Shown here: positions 32,849 through 44,706 of the stretch, one piece after another | Numbering within the stretch: position 1 is the first letter of the stretch | How the letters are laid out: every line of letters starts with the position of its first letter | Assembly: GCA_964019135.1 (NCBI GenBank) | Contig: OZ025253.1 | Coordinates: 3,438,520-3,502,519 of the forward strand | Reading direction: 5' to 3' | Source of the DNA: Arenicola marina | Lineage: Eukaryota > Annelida > Polychaeta > Arenicolidae | Length of the DNA stretch: 64,000 nucleotides | Made by a program: the position numbers and the translations under genes | Notes under the pieces: generated by a model | What the model was told of the DNA's origin: nothing | Database searches by the model: none | What the model saw: only the letters and a program-made list of their open reading frames with translations

Positions 32849-35800
32849 GTGAGAGGTTCAGCCAAGATGAGATGGGGCTGATGGTGAGAAGTCTCGTCGG
32901 GATGAGATGGGGCTGATGGTGAGAGGTCCAGTCAGTATAAGATGGGGCTGATGGTGAGAGGTCCAGTCAGGATGAGATGGGGCTGATGGTGAGAGCTCCA
33001 GTCGGATGAGATGGGGCTGAGGGTGAGAGGTCTAGTCGGATGAGATGGGGCTGATGGTGAGAAGTCTCGTCGGGATGAGATCGGGCTGATGGTGAGAGGT
33101 CCAGTCAGGATGAGATGGGGCTGATGGTGAGAGCTCCAGTCGGATGAGATGGGGCTGAGGGTGAGAGGTCCAGTCAGTATAAGATGGGGCTGATGGTGAG
33201 AGGTCCAGTCGGGATGAGATGGGGCTGAGGGTGGGAGGTCCAGTCAAGATAAGATGGGGCTGAGGGTGGGAGGTCCAGTCGGGATGAGATGGGGCTGAGG
33301 GTTGGAGGTCCAGTCAAGATAAGATGGGGCTGAGGGTGGGAGGTCCAGTCGGGATGAGATGGGGCTGAGGGTGAGAGGTCCAGTCAGTATGAGATGGGGC
33401 TGAGGGTGGGAGGTCCAGTCGGGATGAGATGGGGCTGAGGGTGGGAGGTCCAGTCAAGATAAGATGGGGCTGAGGGTGGGAGGTCCAGTCGGGATGAGAT
33501 GGGGCTGAGGGTGAGAGGTCCAGTCAGTATGAGATGGGGCTGAGGGTGGGAGGTCCAGTCGGGATGAGATGGGGCTGAGATTGAGAGGTCCAGTCGGGAT
33601 GAGATGGGGCTGAGGGTTGGAGGTCCAGTCAGTATAAGATGGGGCTGATGGTGAGAGGTCCAGTCAAGATAAGATGGGGCTGAGGGTGAGAGGTCCAGTC
33701 AAGATAAGATGGGCCTGAGGGTGAGAGGTCCAGTCAGGATGAGATGGGGCTGAGGGTGGGAGGTCCAGTCGGGATGAGATGGGGCTGAGGGTGAGAGGTC
33801 TAGTCGGATGAGATGGGGCTGATGGTGAGAGGTCCAATCAGTATGAGATGGGGCTGAGGGTGAGAGGTCCAGTCAAGATAAGATGGGGCTGAGGGTGAGA
33901 GGTCCAGTCGGGATGAGATGGGGCTGAGGGTGAGAGGTCCAGTCAAGATCAGATGGGGCTGAGGATGAGAGGTCCAGTCGGGATGAGATGGGGCTGAGGG
34001 TGGGAGGTCCAGTCAAGATAGGATGGGGCTGAGGGTGGGAGGTCCAGTCAAGATAAGATGGGGCTGAGGGTGAGAGGTCCAGTCGGGATGAGATGGGGCT
34101 GAGGGTGAGAGGTCCAGTCAAGATAAGATGGGGCTGAGGATGAGAGGTCCAGTCGGGATGAGATGGGGCTGAGGGTGGGAGGTCCAGTCAAGATAAGATG
34201 GGGCTGAGGGTGAGAGGTCCAGTCGGGATGAGATGGGGCTGAGGGTGAGAGGTCCAGTCAGTATGAGATGGGGCTGAGGATGGGAGGTCCAGTCAGTATG
34301 AGATGGGGCTGAGGGTGAGAGGTCCAGTCGGGATGAGATGGGGCTGAGATTGAGAGGTCCAGTCGGGATGAGATGGGGCTGAGGGTTGGAGGTCCAGTCA
34401 GTATAAGATGGGGCTGATGGTGAGAGGTCCAGTCGGTATGAGATGGGGCTGAGAGTGGGAGATCCAGTCAGGATGAGATGGGGCTGAGGGTGGGAGGTCC
34501 AGTCGGGATGAGATTGGGCTGAGGGTGAGAGGTCCAGTCAGGATGAGATGGGGCTGATGGTGAGAGGTCCAGTCGGGATGAGATGAGGCTGAGGGTGAGA
34601 GATCCAGTCGGGATGATTTGGGGCTGAGGGTGAGAGGTCCAGTCGGGATGAGATGAGGCTGAGGGTGAGAGATCCAGTCGGGATGATTTGGGGCTGAGGG
34701 TGAGAGGTCCAGTCGGGATGAGATGGGGCTGAGGGTGGGAGGTCCAGTCAGTATGAGATGGGGCTGAGGGTGAGAGGTCCAGTCGGGATGAGATGGGGCT
34801 GAGGGTTGGAGGTCCAGTCAGTATGAGATGGGGCTGAGGGTGGGAGGTCCAGTCAGGAGGTCCAGTCAGGATGAGATGGGGCTGAGGGTGGGAGGTCCAG
34901 TCAGGAGGTCCAGTCGGGATGAGATGGGGCTGAGGGTGAGAGATCCAGTCTGGATGAGATGGGGCTGAGGGTGAGAGGTCCAGTCAGTATGAGATGGGGC
35001 TGAGGGTGAGAGGTCCAGTCAGTATGAGATGGGGCTGATGGTGAGAGGTCCAGTCGGGATGAGATGGGGCTGAGGGTGAGAGGTCCAGTCAGTATGAGAT
35101 GGGGCTGAGGGTGAGAGGTCCAGTCAGGATGCGATGGGGCTGAGGGTGGGAGGTCCAGTCAAGATAAGATGGGGCTGAGGGTGAGAGGTCCAGTCGGGAT
35201 GAGATGGGGCTGAGGGTGAGAGGTCCAGTCAGGATGAGATGGGGCTGAGGGTGAGAGGTCCAGTCGGGATGAGATGGGGCTGAGGGTGGGAGGTCCAGTC
35301 AAGATAAGATGGGGCTGAGGGTGAGAGGTCCAGTCAGGATGAGATGGGGCTGAGGGTGAGAGGTCCAGTCAGGATGAGATGGGGCTGAGGGTGGGAGGTC
35401 CAGTCAGGATGAGATGGGGCTGAGGGTGAGAGGTCTAGTCGGGATGAGATGGGGCTGAGGGTGAGAGGTCCAGTCAAGATAAGATGGGGCTGAGGATGAG
35501 AGGTCCAGTCGGGATGAGATGGGGCTGAGGGTGGGAGGTCCAGTCAAGATAAGATGGGGCTGAGGGTGAGAGGTCCAGTCGGGATGAGATGGGGCTGAGG
35601 GTGAGAGGTCCAGTCAGTATGAGATGGGGCTGAGGATGGGAGGTCCAATCAGTATGAGATGGGGCTGAGGGTGAGAGGTCCAGTCGGGATGAGATGGGGT
35701 TGAGATTGAGAGGTCCAGTCGGGATGAGATGGGGCTGAGGGTTGGAGGTCCAGTCAGTATAAGATGGGGCTGATGGTGAGAGGTCCAGTCGGTATGAGAT

Positions 35801-38800
35801 GGGGCTGAGGGTGGGAGGTCCAGTCGGGATGAGATTGGGCTGAGGGTGAGAGGTCCAGTCGGGATGAGATGGAGCTGAGGGTGAGAGGTCCAGTCGGGAT
35901 GAGATGGGGCTGAGGGTGAGAGGTCCAGTCAGTATGAGATGGGGCTGAGGGTGGGAGGTCCAGTCAGGATGAGATGGGGCTGATGGTGAGAGGTCCAGTC
36001 GGGATGAGATGGGGCTGAGGGTGGGAGGTCCAGTCAGGATGAGATGGGGCTGATGGTGAGAGGTCCAGTCGGGATGAGATGAGGCTGAGGGTGAGAGATC
36101 CAGTCGGGATGATTTGGGGCTGAGGGTGAGAGGTCCAGTCGGGATGAGATGAGGCTGAGGGTGAGAGATCCAGTCGGGATGATTTGGGGCTGAGGGTGAG
36201 AGGTCCAGTCGGGATGAGATGGGGCTGATGGTGAGAGGTCCAGTCGGTATGAGATGGGGCTGAGGGTGGGAGGTCCAGTCAGGATGAGATGGGGCTGATG
36301 GTGAGAGGTCCAGTCGGGATGAGATGAGGCTGAGGGTGAGAGATCCAGTCGGGATGATTTGGGGCTGAGGGTGAGAGGTCCAGTCGGGATGAGATGAGGC
36401 TGAGGGTGAGAGATCCAGTCGGGATGATTTGGGGCTGAGGGTGAGAGGTCCAGTCGGGATGAGATGGGGCTGAGGGTGGGAGGTCCAGTCAGTATGAGAT
36501 GGGGCTGAGGGTGAGAGGTCCAGTCGGGATGAGATGGGGCTGAGGGTTGGAGGTCCAGTCAGTATGAGATGGGGCTGAGGGTGGGAGGTCCAGTCAGGAG
36601 GTCCAGTCAGGATGAGATGGGGCTGAGGGTGGGAGGTCCAGTCAGGAGGTCCAGTCAGGATGAGATGGGGCTGAGGGTGAGAGATCCAGTCTGGATGAGA
36701 TGGGGCTGAGGGTGAGAGGTCCAGTCAGTATGAGATGGGGCTGAGGGTGAGAGGTCCAGTCAGTATGAGATGGGGCTGATGGTGAGAGGTCCAGTCGGGA
36801 TGAGATGGGGCTGAGGGTGAGAGGTCCAGTCAGTATGAGATGGGCTGAGGGTGAGAGGTCCAGTCAGGATGCGATGGGGCTGAGGGTGGGAGGTCCAGTC
36901 AAGATAAGATGGGGCTGAGGGTGAGAGGTCCAGTCGGGATGAGATGGGGCTGAGGGTGAGAGGTCCAGTCAGGATGAGATGGGGCTGAGGGTGAGAGGTC
37001 CAGTCGGGATGAGATGGGGCTGAGGGTGGGAGGTCCAGTCAAGATAAGATGGGGCTGAGGGTGAGAGGTCCAGTCAGGATGAGATGGGGCTGAGGGTGAG
37101 AGGTCCAGTCAGGATGAGATGGGGCTGAGGGTGGGAGGTCCAGTCAGGATGAGATGGGGCTGAGGGTGAGAGGTCTAGTCGGGATGAGATGGGGCTGAGG
37201 GTGAGAGGTCCAGTCAAGATAAGATGGGGCTGAGGATGAGAGGTCCAGTCGGGATGAGATGGGGCTGAGGGTGGGAGGTCCAGTCAAGATAAGATGGGGC
37301 TGAGGGTGAGAGGTCCAGTCGGGATGAGATGGGGCTGAGGGTGAGAGGTCCAGTCAGTATGAGATGGGGCTGAGGATGGGAGGTCCAATCAGTATGAGAT
37401 GGGGCTGAGGGTGAGAGGTCCAGTCGGGATGAGATGGGGTTGAGATTGAGAGGTCCAGTCGGGATGAGATGGGGCTGAGGGTTGGAGGTCCAGGCAGTAT
37501 AAGATGGGGCTGATGGTGAGAGGTCCAGTCGGTATGAGATGGGGCTGAGGGTGAGAGGTCCAGTCGGGATGAGATGGAGCTGAGGGTGAGAGGTCCAGTC
37601 GGGATGAGATGGGGCTGATGGTGGGAGGTCCAGTCAGTATGAGATGGGGCTGATGGTGAGAGGTCCAGTCGGTATGAGATGGGGCTGAGGGTGAGAGGTC
37701 CAGTCGGGATGAGATGGAGCTGAGGGTGAGAGGTCCAGTCGGTATGAGATGGGGCTGAGGGTGAGAGGTCCAGTCGGGATGAGATGGGGCTGAGGGTGAG
37801 AGGTCCAGTCAGGATGAGATGGGGCTGATGGTGAGAGGTCCAGTCGGGATGAGATGAGGCTGAGGGTGAGAGATCCAGTCGGGATGATTTGGGGCTGAGG
37901 GTGAGAGGTCCAGTCGGGATGAGATGAGGCTGAGGGTGAGAGATCCAGTCGGGATGATTTGGGGCTGAGGGTGAGAGGTCCAGTCGGGATGAGATGGGGC
38001 TGAGGGTGGGAGGTCCAGTCAGTATGAGATGGGGCTGAGGGTGAGAGGTCCAGTCGGGATGAGATGGGGCTGAGGGTTGGAGGTCCAGTCAGTATGAGAT
38101 GGGGCTGAGGGTGGGAGGTCCAGTCAGGAGGTCCAGTCAGGATGAGATGGGGCTGAGGGTGGGAGGTCCAGTCAGTATGAGATGGGGCTGAGGGTGAGAG
38201 GTCCAGTCGGGATGAGATGGGGCTGAGGGTTGGAGGTCCAGTCAGTATGAGATGGGGCTGAGGGTGGGAGGTCCAGTCAGGAGGTCCAGTCAGGATGAGA
38301 TGGGGCTGAGGGTGGGAGGTCCAGTCAGGAGGTCCAGTCAGGATGAGATGGGGCTGAGGGTGAGAGATCCAGTCTGGATGAGATGGGGCTGAGGGTGAGA
38401 GGTCCAGTCAGTATGAGATGGGGCTGAGGGTGAGAGGTCCAGTCAGTATGAGATGGGGCTGATGGTGAGAGGTCCAGTCGGGATGAGATGGGGCTGAGGG
38501 TGAGAGGTCCAGTCAGTATGAGATGGGGCTGAGGGTGAGAGGTCCAGTCAGTATGAGATGGGGCTGATGGTGAGAGGTCCAGTCGGGATGAGATGGGGCT
38601 GAGGGTGAGAGGTCCAGTCAGTATGAGATGGGGCTGAGGGTGAGAGGTCCAGTCAGTATGAGATGGGGCTGAGGGTGAGAGGTCCAGTCAGTATGAGATG
38701 GGGCTGAGGGTGAGAGGTCCAGTCGGGATGAGATGGGGCTGAGGGTGGGAGGTCCAGTCAAAATAAGATGGGGCTGAGGGTGAGAGGTCCAGTCGGGATG

Positions 38801-39150
38801 AGATGGGGCTGAGGGTGAGAGGTCCAGTCAGGATGAGATGGGGCTGAGGGTGAGAGGTCCAGTCGGGATGAGATGGGGCTGAGGGTGGGAGGTCCAGTCA
38901 AGATAAGATGGGGCTGAGGGTGAGAGGTCCAGTCAGGATGAGATTGGGCTGAGGGTGAGAGGTCCAGTCAGGATGAGATGGGGCTGAGGGTGGGAGGTCC
39001 AGTCAGGATGAGATGGGGCTGAGGGTGAGAGGTCCAGTCAGTATGAGATGGGGCTGAGGGTGAGAGGTCCAGTCAGTATGAGATGGGGCTGAGGGTGAGA
39101 GGTCCAGTCGGGATGAGATGGGGCTGAGGGTGGGAGGTCCAGTCAGTATA
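32849..39150. repeat. 35-bp minisatellite, about 180 copies, with higher-order structure
   Basis: Units of 35 bp built on GATGGGGCTGAGGGTGAGAG followed by GTCCAGTCRGGATGA. Unit variants (AGATCCAGTC + GATTTGGGG pairs, a GCGATGGGG unit, a doubled GTCCAGTCAGGAG) recur in the same order. The GCGATGGGG unit at 35131 returns at 36871 and the GGATGGGAGGTCCAATC unit near 35634 returns near 37374, both 1740 bp apart. The minus-strand open frames (SRLDLSPSAPS) are by-products. Confidence 0.95.
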
Positions 39151-39980
39151 TGTAACTCAATGTAATTATAGAAAAAAAAAATAATGATGTAAGAATTGAA
39201 TGCACAGGTACCGGACCTGGCTTGGTAGTCTCTGCTTTAAATGCTGTTATGTGGCTTTTTGTACGACTTGGATGTTGTATTCGAGACTGGGAAAATCGCT
39301 CACCCCGTGGCATTAGGTCTAGTTCCTTTAAGAGATAAGCACAGAAAATGTGTGGAGAAGAGAGAGTTTACATTAAATTATTGTTGACCTTGGACTGCAT
39401 AAAACGTTAACTATGTTGTAGAGTCATTTTTTCTTATGACAGTGCTATTCTTCAGAATAGTCTACACGGACGTGTTTTAGCGTAAATGCAGCTTTTCGCA
39501 AGCGAACGTTTTCTTGTGTAGAATTTGTTCGATGGTTCGATGGGTGATATTGTCATTCTGTATATGTTATATACGTGCTGAGCTGTCTGTCACACATGGT
39601 AATGAAGTGTGTATCCGGTCATATTTATTGTACCAACTGGCGACAGTGGCCGTATTCAAGCTTGTTGTAATTTATAATTCCATTGTGGTATTTACTGATG
39701 GTTTGTGTCTCTAATAATAATAATAAAATACATTTGCTGAGTGATGATTTGTTGTTTTTGCGATGAAAACGGTCTCCAAGTTAACAAATAAAAAAAACAA
39801 AGATAGGCTGTATGTCGAAACGCATACATATGCATGTCTGCCCTCCACGCCCCCGCGCACACACACACCTGTTCTTTTCAACCCAAACCCGCTTGCTGCA
39901 GACTTTTCCACTGTCTTCCTCTAGTCCCGAGAGACTAGGGTCAAAATGTTCATAGAGAAGTTCCAGGGAACTGGTAAATG
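39151..39980. other. No gene seen
   Basis: Unique-looking sequence between the minisatellite and the inner edge of the right arm; short frames only. Confidence 0.4.
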
Positions 39981-40138
39981 CGATTATTAAAGATTTCATG
40001 AGACTTCCTTGGAGACATTTCCGAACACTATTACCGATTACTAGGAGACACTCTGGTCTCTCCAAAGTAGACACTAATAGTCTTATATCTATCTTTATAT
40101 AAGTCTCCCGAAAGTTCATGCCTCCTAATAGTTCCCTT

Positions 40139-40170
<32 letters not shown>

Positions 40171-40440
40171 CTTTCGGGAGACCCGATGGCTTGTACTATT
40201 GGGAGACACCCGTGTCTCCCAATAGTACATTAAATGCAAATGAATTGGGCTTTTACTATCGGGAGACCCGATAATATATAAAGTGCTCATAATACTAATA
40301 TAAAGGCTAAGAATGTATGCAGAGTGTGATTAAATGATAAATGGCACTAAATAATATCGATTTACATGGTTAATGTAAGAAATAAACCACTTTGACCAAA
40401 GTCTCCTAAAAGTTCATGTCTCCTAATAGTTGCATTTAGA
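39980..40440. repeat. Cluster of GGGAGAC/GTCTCCC palindromic motifs with TA runs
   Basis: Contains many copies of CTATTRGGAGAC in both orientations, including a perfect 17-bp hairpin GTACTATTGGGAGACAC / GTGTCTCCCAATAGTAC with a two-base loop at 40193-40228, and TA microsatellites at about 40145-40170. The same motif family lies just outside the left arm at 20885-20965. Confidence 0.8.
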
Positions 40441-40764
40441 GGTATATATATATATATATATATAGTCGTCTGGACTCATTCAATAATGTTTAGCTTTAGC
40501 CTGACTTCTATAAAGATGTGCATGATAATGAATATACATATTCATTAAAGTTGCTATTATAGACAGACTGTTGGCGTAGCCTCGGAAGCATTGGAGAGTG
40601 GGTAGCGTGGAACGGCGGCACACATATATATTCATGTGTGTCCGCGCATCGGGGTTTTCACATTCATGTAGCAACAATCGTAGACAATTCTCACCGGTGT
40701 ACCTCATTATCAATGAAAAACTAGACATACTACTACATTATTCGTCTACTGCCGCTCGTCATCA

Positions 40765-41105
40765 CCCACCGCCTTATCAAGAGGGGTCACAACGCACCCA
40801 CCGCCTTGGGAGGAGGGGCCTCAACGCCCCCACCGACTTGGGAGGAGGGGTCATAACACAGCCACTGTCTTTGCAGGAGGGGTCATAACGCACCTACCGC
40901 CTTGTCTAATGGCGTCATGACGCACCCATATCCCCGTCAAGATGGGTCATAACGCACCCACCACCTCGGCGAAAGCAGTCATGACGCAACCAAAGCATTG
41001 GCAAGAGAGGTCATAAATTACCCACCGCCTTAGCAAGAGGGGTCAATCGCAACCACTGCCTTGACAAGAAGAGTCAAAACGCGCTCCCGCAGCCGTCATC
41101 CCTCA
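40765..41105. repeat. Imperfect 32-bp tandem repeat, mirrored copy
   Basis: Reverse complement of 20205-20545 with a few substitutions. Confidence 0.75.
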
Positions 41106-41824
41106 GGGACTCACTGGATGGCGCCACCATTGGAGATGAAGCCATCAATCAGAAAGTTGTAGTCATGAAAGCATCAAAGACTTGCTATTGAAAGCGGCCA
41201 AAGCCGATAACTTATATGTTAGACGGGAACAGAACTGAAGGGAATCCGTATCAGCGAAGAATTATCGGCAATTAGTGCGTATAATATTCAAGCGCGGATC
41301 CTAGAGGAAGTCACCGAGGTCAGGTGAAGCAGGATCATTTTACTGTAATCTGTATGCATGTATGCTTGGCTTAAAGTAGTAGCCATAGTAGAGACAAGGT
41401 TCCTCAAGGCTGCATAGTACATGGTACATGTCAAAGATGAAAACGGTAAAAATAAATTGGGTGACATGGCTGAAAGACTTGGTATAAAAGAACGAAGTGT
41501 AATTGTGTATCTGTCAAGTGGTGGGAGATGTAAATGGGTTCACATATCAATTCGCGCAGAGTTAAAGACTGTTCAAATCAAACGTGGAGTCACGGATTGC
41601 TCTTAACTGCAAGATTCGCCCACACACATGCGCCATCAGTTCAGTGTGCAAAAGTGTTTGACGCGTCATGAAGATGTCCAAGGGCACAAGCACTGTGATA
41701 TTTACATCAAGGGCAAAGCTAGCTTTGTACATATTTGTCGGCAGACAAGATCTCAAAGTCGAAGCAGAGCATCTATATTTAACAATCTACAAAATAAACT
41801 CAATGTAACTGCACTTGTGGCTTA

Positions 41825-41995
41825 GCCTCAGAGAATATCACATTCCACGTAAATTGCCGTAAATTGCCGGGACAATCGGATGCTTACCCTACCACAGCAA
41901 ATCTCAAGTCACATTGGGCCATACCATTACCGGTTTAGATACCAGGCCAACTTTCGCAATAACGAAAGCAAGGCTATCGACGAGAGTTCGCACTG
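41825..41995 (+). pseudogene. Toll-like receptor fragment, mirrored copy
   Basis: Translates to the same peptide as the left relic (MLTLPQQISSHIGPYHYRFR...), identical in amino acids between arms although the full-length receptors differ in this stretch. Confidence 0.75.
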
Positions 41996-43674
41996 CAGTC
42001 AAGATACACTTGATATATCCATTTATATCACTGAGTTGGGTCTGGGCAAAAGATTGGTATTTATTTGAGCATCGTAGAGTGAACGAAAGCAAAATCATGT
42101 AAACAAAGGGACATAAATAAGAGCGGTCGGTTGCTTCCTGAATCTTCTACATGGATAAATAGTACATTTTATTTCTTCATGATCAATTTGTTGGCGTCAC
42201 AGCTATCAAACACAAAAAAAGTAAATACTTATTATAGGAATGTCCTTATTATTACAATAACTATACTATAATGTAACAAATAAGTTTAATATAATATAAC
42301 AAATAAGCTTAATATAATATCACAAATAAGCCTAATATAAATATAATAAAACATGGCTTATATGTTTAATGTATTTCTATTCCAAAAATCAGAGGCACGA
42401 AAGTATAAACACTTTCTAATGCATGCTAATGAGCTATGTCTTATTACTTATTAAAAAAAATATTTTTTAAGTATGTTATGATACTGATAATTAAGTGCTC
42501 TTAAAAAATATCAAAGAGTTCACACAATGTTCTACCATTGCCTGAGTGCAAACTGTTGTAAGCTGGCAATTGCATAGAAGTGCTGATCGAATGAATGATG
42601 AACCCCGATGTAGTATGAAAACGGTCAATATGAGATGAAAGTCCGGGGAAGGGGTTGGGTACTTAAAAGTCCCTCCTTTGGCCACACCCACTCGGAAGGG
42701 GGTATCTTTTTTTACGCTCTATGTCACCGCTCCATGCTCGGTTTATTCTTTTTATAGTGGCAAACTAGCTCTATATGGTGCATGGTCATGATTTGTGGGA
42801 GGTGGAGGGATGTCCCGGTGAAGATCAGATTAAGATGACCCGCCAGGTGTTATTCATTAAGCGGCTTAAAAATCTTGCCAATGACTAGTAAGGGACGAAC
42901 AATTTTATTTGACAAACAGTGCCAATGTGATTTATGAGAATCCCAATTGATGACGCAAGAGTGGAAAACTACCATTTTATTAAGGGCCAAGTTCGCTAGG
43001 TTCGTACAAAGCCGGTTACAACAAAGCCGGCCGGAAACGGTGGTTGGCAAGATACCATTCCTGTGGTACACCATGTTAGAACGCACGAAATGTAATATTG
43101 TAGTAAACGTTAGGCGTGAGTAATACGTGAGCTATGCTGAAACAATGGTTACATAAATGGAAGAACGACCACTTGAGGCGGAAGTGCAATATTTTCAACA
43201 GCGTGCGATTTAAATTGCATGCACAGACCCACGAAAACATAAAGCATACCATACCATAACCATACTGCCCCCCCCCCCTCCCGTTTCCACTCGGAATGTC
43301 ACTTACGCGATTAGACGTGAATATAACATCGTCACACTACTTTGGTTTCTAGGGTTGATATAATCACCAGACATCGATAACTGACGGTCGCTTTCGGCAC
43401 GATTTCACAACAAAACGCGAAAGATCATCCTCGTGTTCGCAAACTAATTACCCAGCGCACAACGCGAGTTCGAGGCGCTCTGGACAAGAAGGCAAGATGG
43501 CGACAAGCTCACGGACACGGGCCTCATTCAAGCAAGCGGCTTGCGGAGAATTGCGTCCTAAGAAACATCTTTTCGCACCCACTTTGTTCTGCGTAATGTG
43601 AAAGGTTCTAGTAATATTTATTATTGGCGCTTTGGCGCACCATGCCGCTACCGATTACTCTTTAATGGCTAAAT

Positions 43675-44040
43675 GTGTGCAGTCTCGCGAGACACTTGTC
43701 ATTTTGGTGGCAACGCCGAAATAGTCAGAAAGAACACAACTGCCGTCCAGGCAGGACGATTAACTGTCTTAGTACCTTACGGAGGGAAGAGGGGGGGGGG
43801 GGGGAGAGTGGCACTATTAAACAAGTTCTCTTTTCTATGGCGATGGACCCCGAGCTTGATATAAGTAAAACCGCAGGAATGTTCCTTAGTGCAGCGAGAA
43901 AAACTGGCGACGAAATAGAAGGTGTTCAATGCACGCCTGAACCAATAAAATGTTACGGAATATATGTCGGCTTTTACTGGTACGCTGAACTGGAGAAGAT
44001 CGATACCATTCTTACTCAATGGAGAAACAACGCCAACTGA
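43675..44040 (+). CDS. Unknown 121-residue ORF in the right arm
   Basis: MCSLARHLSFWW... with a low-complexity Gly/Glu run from a G tract near 43790, then MDPELDISKTAGMFLSAARK and GIYVGFYWYAELEKIDTILT, stop TGA at 44040. The C-terminal two thirds look protein-like (balanced composition, Cys-Pro spaced residues), the N-terminal part does not. The left-arm copy is frameshifted. No family recognised; it may be a 3' exon or an old remnant rather than a complete gene. Confidence 0.25.
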   Translation: MCSLARHLSFWWQRRNSQKEHNCRPGRTINCLSTLRREEGGGGESGTIKQVLFSMAMDPELDISKTAGMFLSAARKTGDEIEGVQCTPEPIKCYGIYVGFYWYAELEKIDTILTQWRNNAN

Positions 44041-44706
44041 CTATATTCAGACTATATATATACGCCTATATATATGATATGGGGTGACCCGACCCGATCC
44101 GCCCGGACACATACGCCACCAGGCCAGTGTCTACGCATAACGAATAAATAAATTGTTTATGATAGTGACACTGTATGCATTACATAACAACAATGAACAA
44201 CAGTACAATAGGCATACCCAGCCCTACTGGGCTTATACGTCACTTTAAGATTATTAGTATATATATGGTTATGTGTTAAACAGTTAACAATACATAGCAA
44301 TAAAGAACAATTAAGCTGTGCGAGCGGTTTATTTGAACAGTAGTCCCCCTTCTTGCATTGCCATCTTAAACCTTGCACCTGAAACCTCACGGCGTAATTT
44401 CGATGTTTGCTATAATGGAAAAAATATCCATAACGTATGTGTTAGGCATGTTTACAGGCAAGCTAGATCGTAAAAGCGAAAGCAAATTTCTAAATTTACC
44501 CTCAGGAAAGTGACCCGGATGTAACTACACCTGTGAGTTGAGCTGATGGGAGCCACGCAGGCGCGGCTCAGTCACCGCGACAGGCGCACGTTTACCCTCG
44601 GCTCAGTCAACACGATAGACGCACGTTTACCTTCGGCCCAGTCACCACGACAGGCGCAAGTTTACCCACTGCCCAGGACGGTACACACCGCACGAGACAA
44701 CTTAAA

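Noticed and set aside
33032..34121. Minus-strand proline/serine-rich frames in the 35-bp array
   Set aside because: Repeat by-product; interrupted whenever unit length varies.
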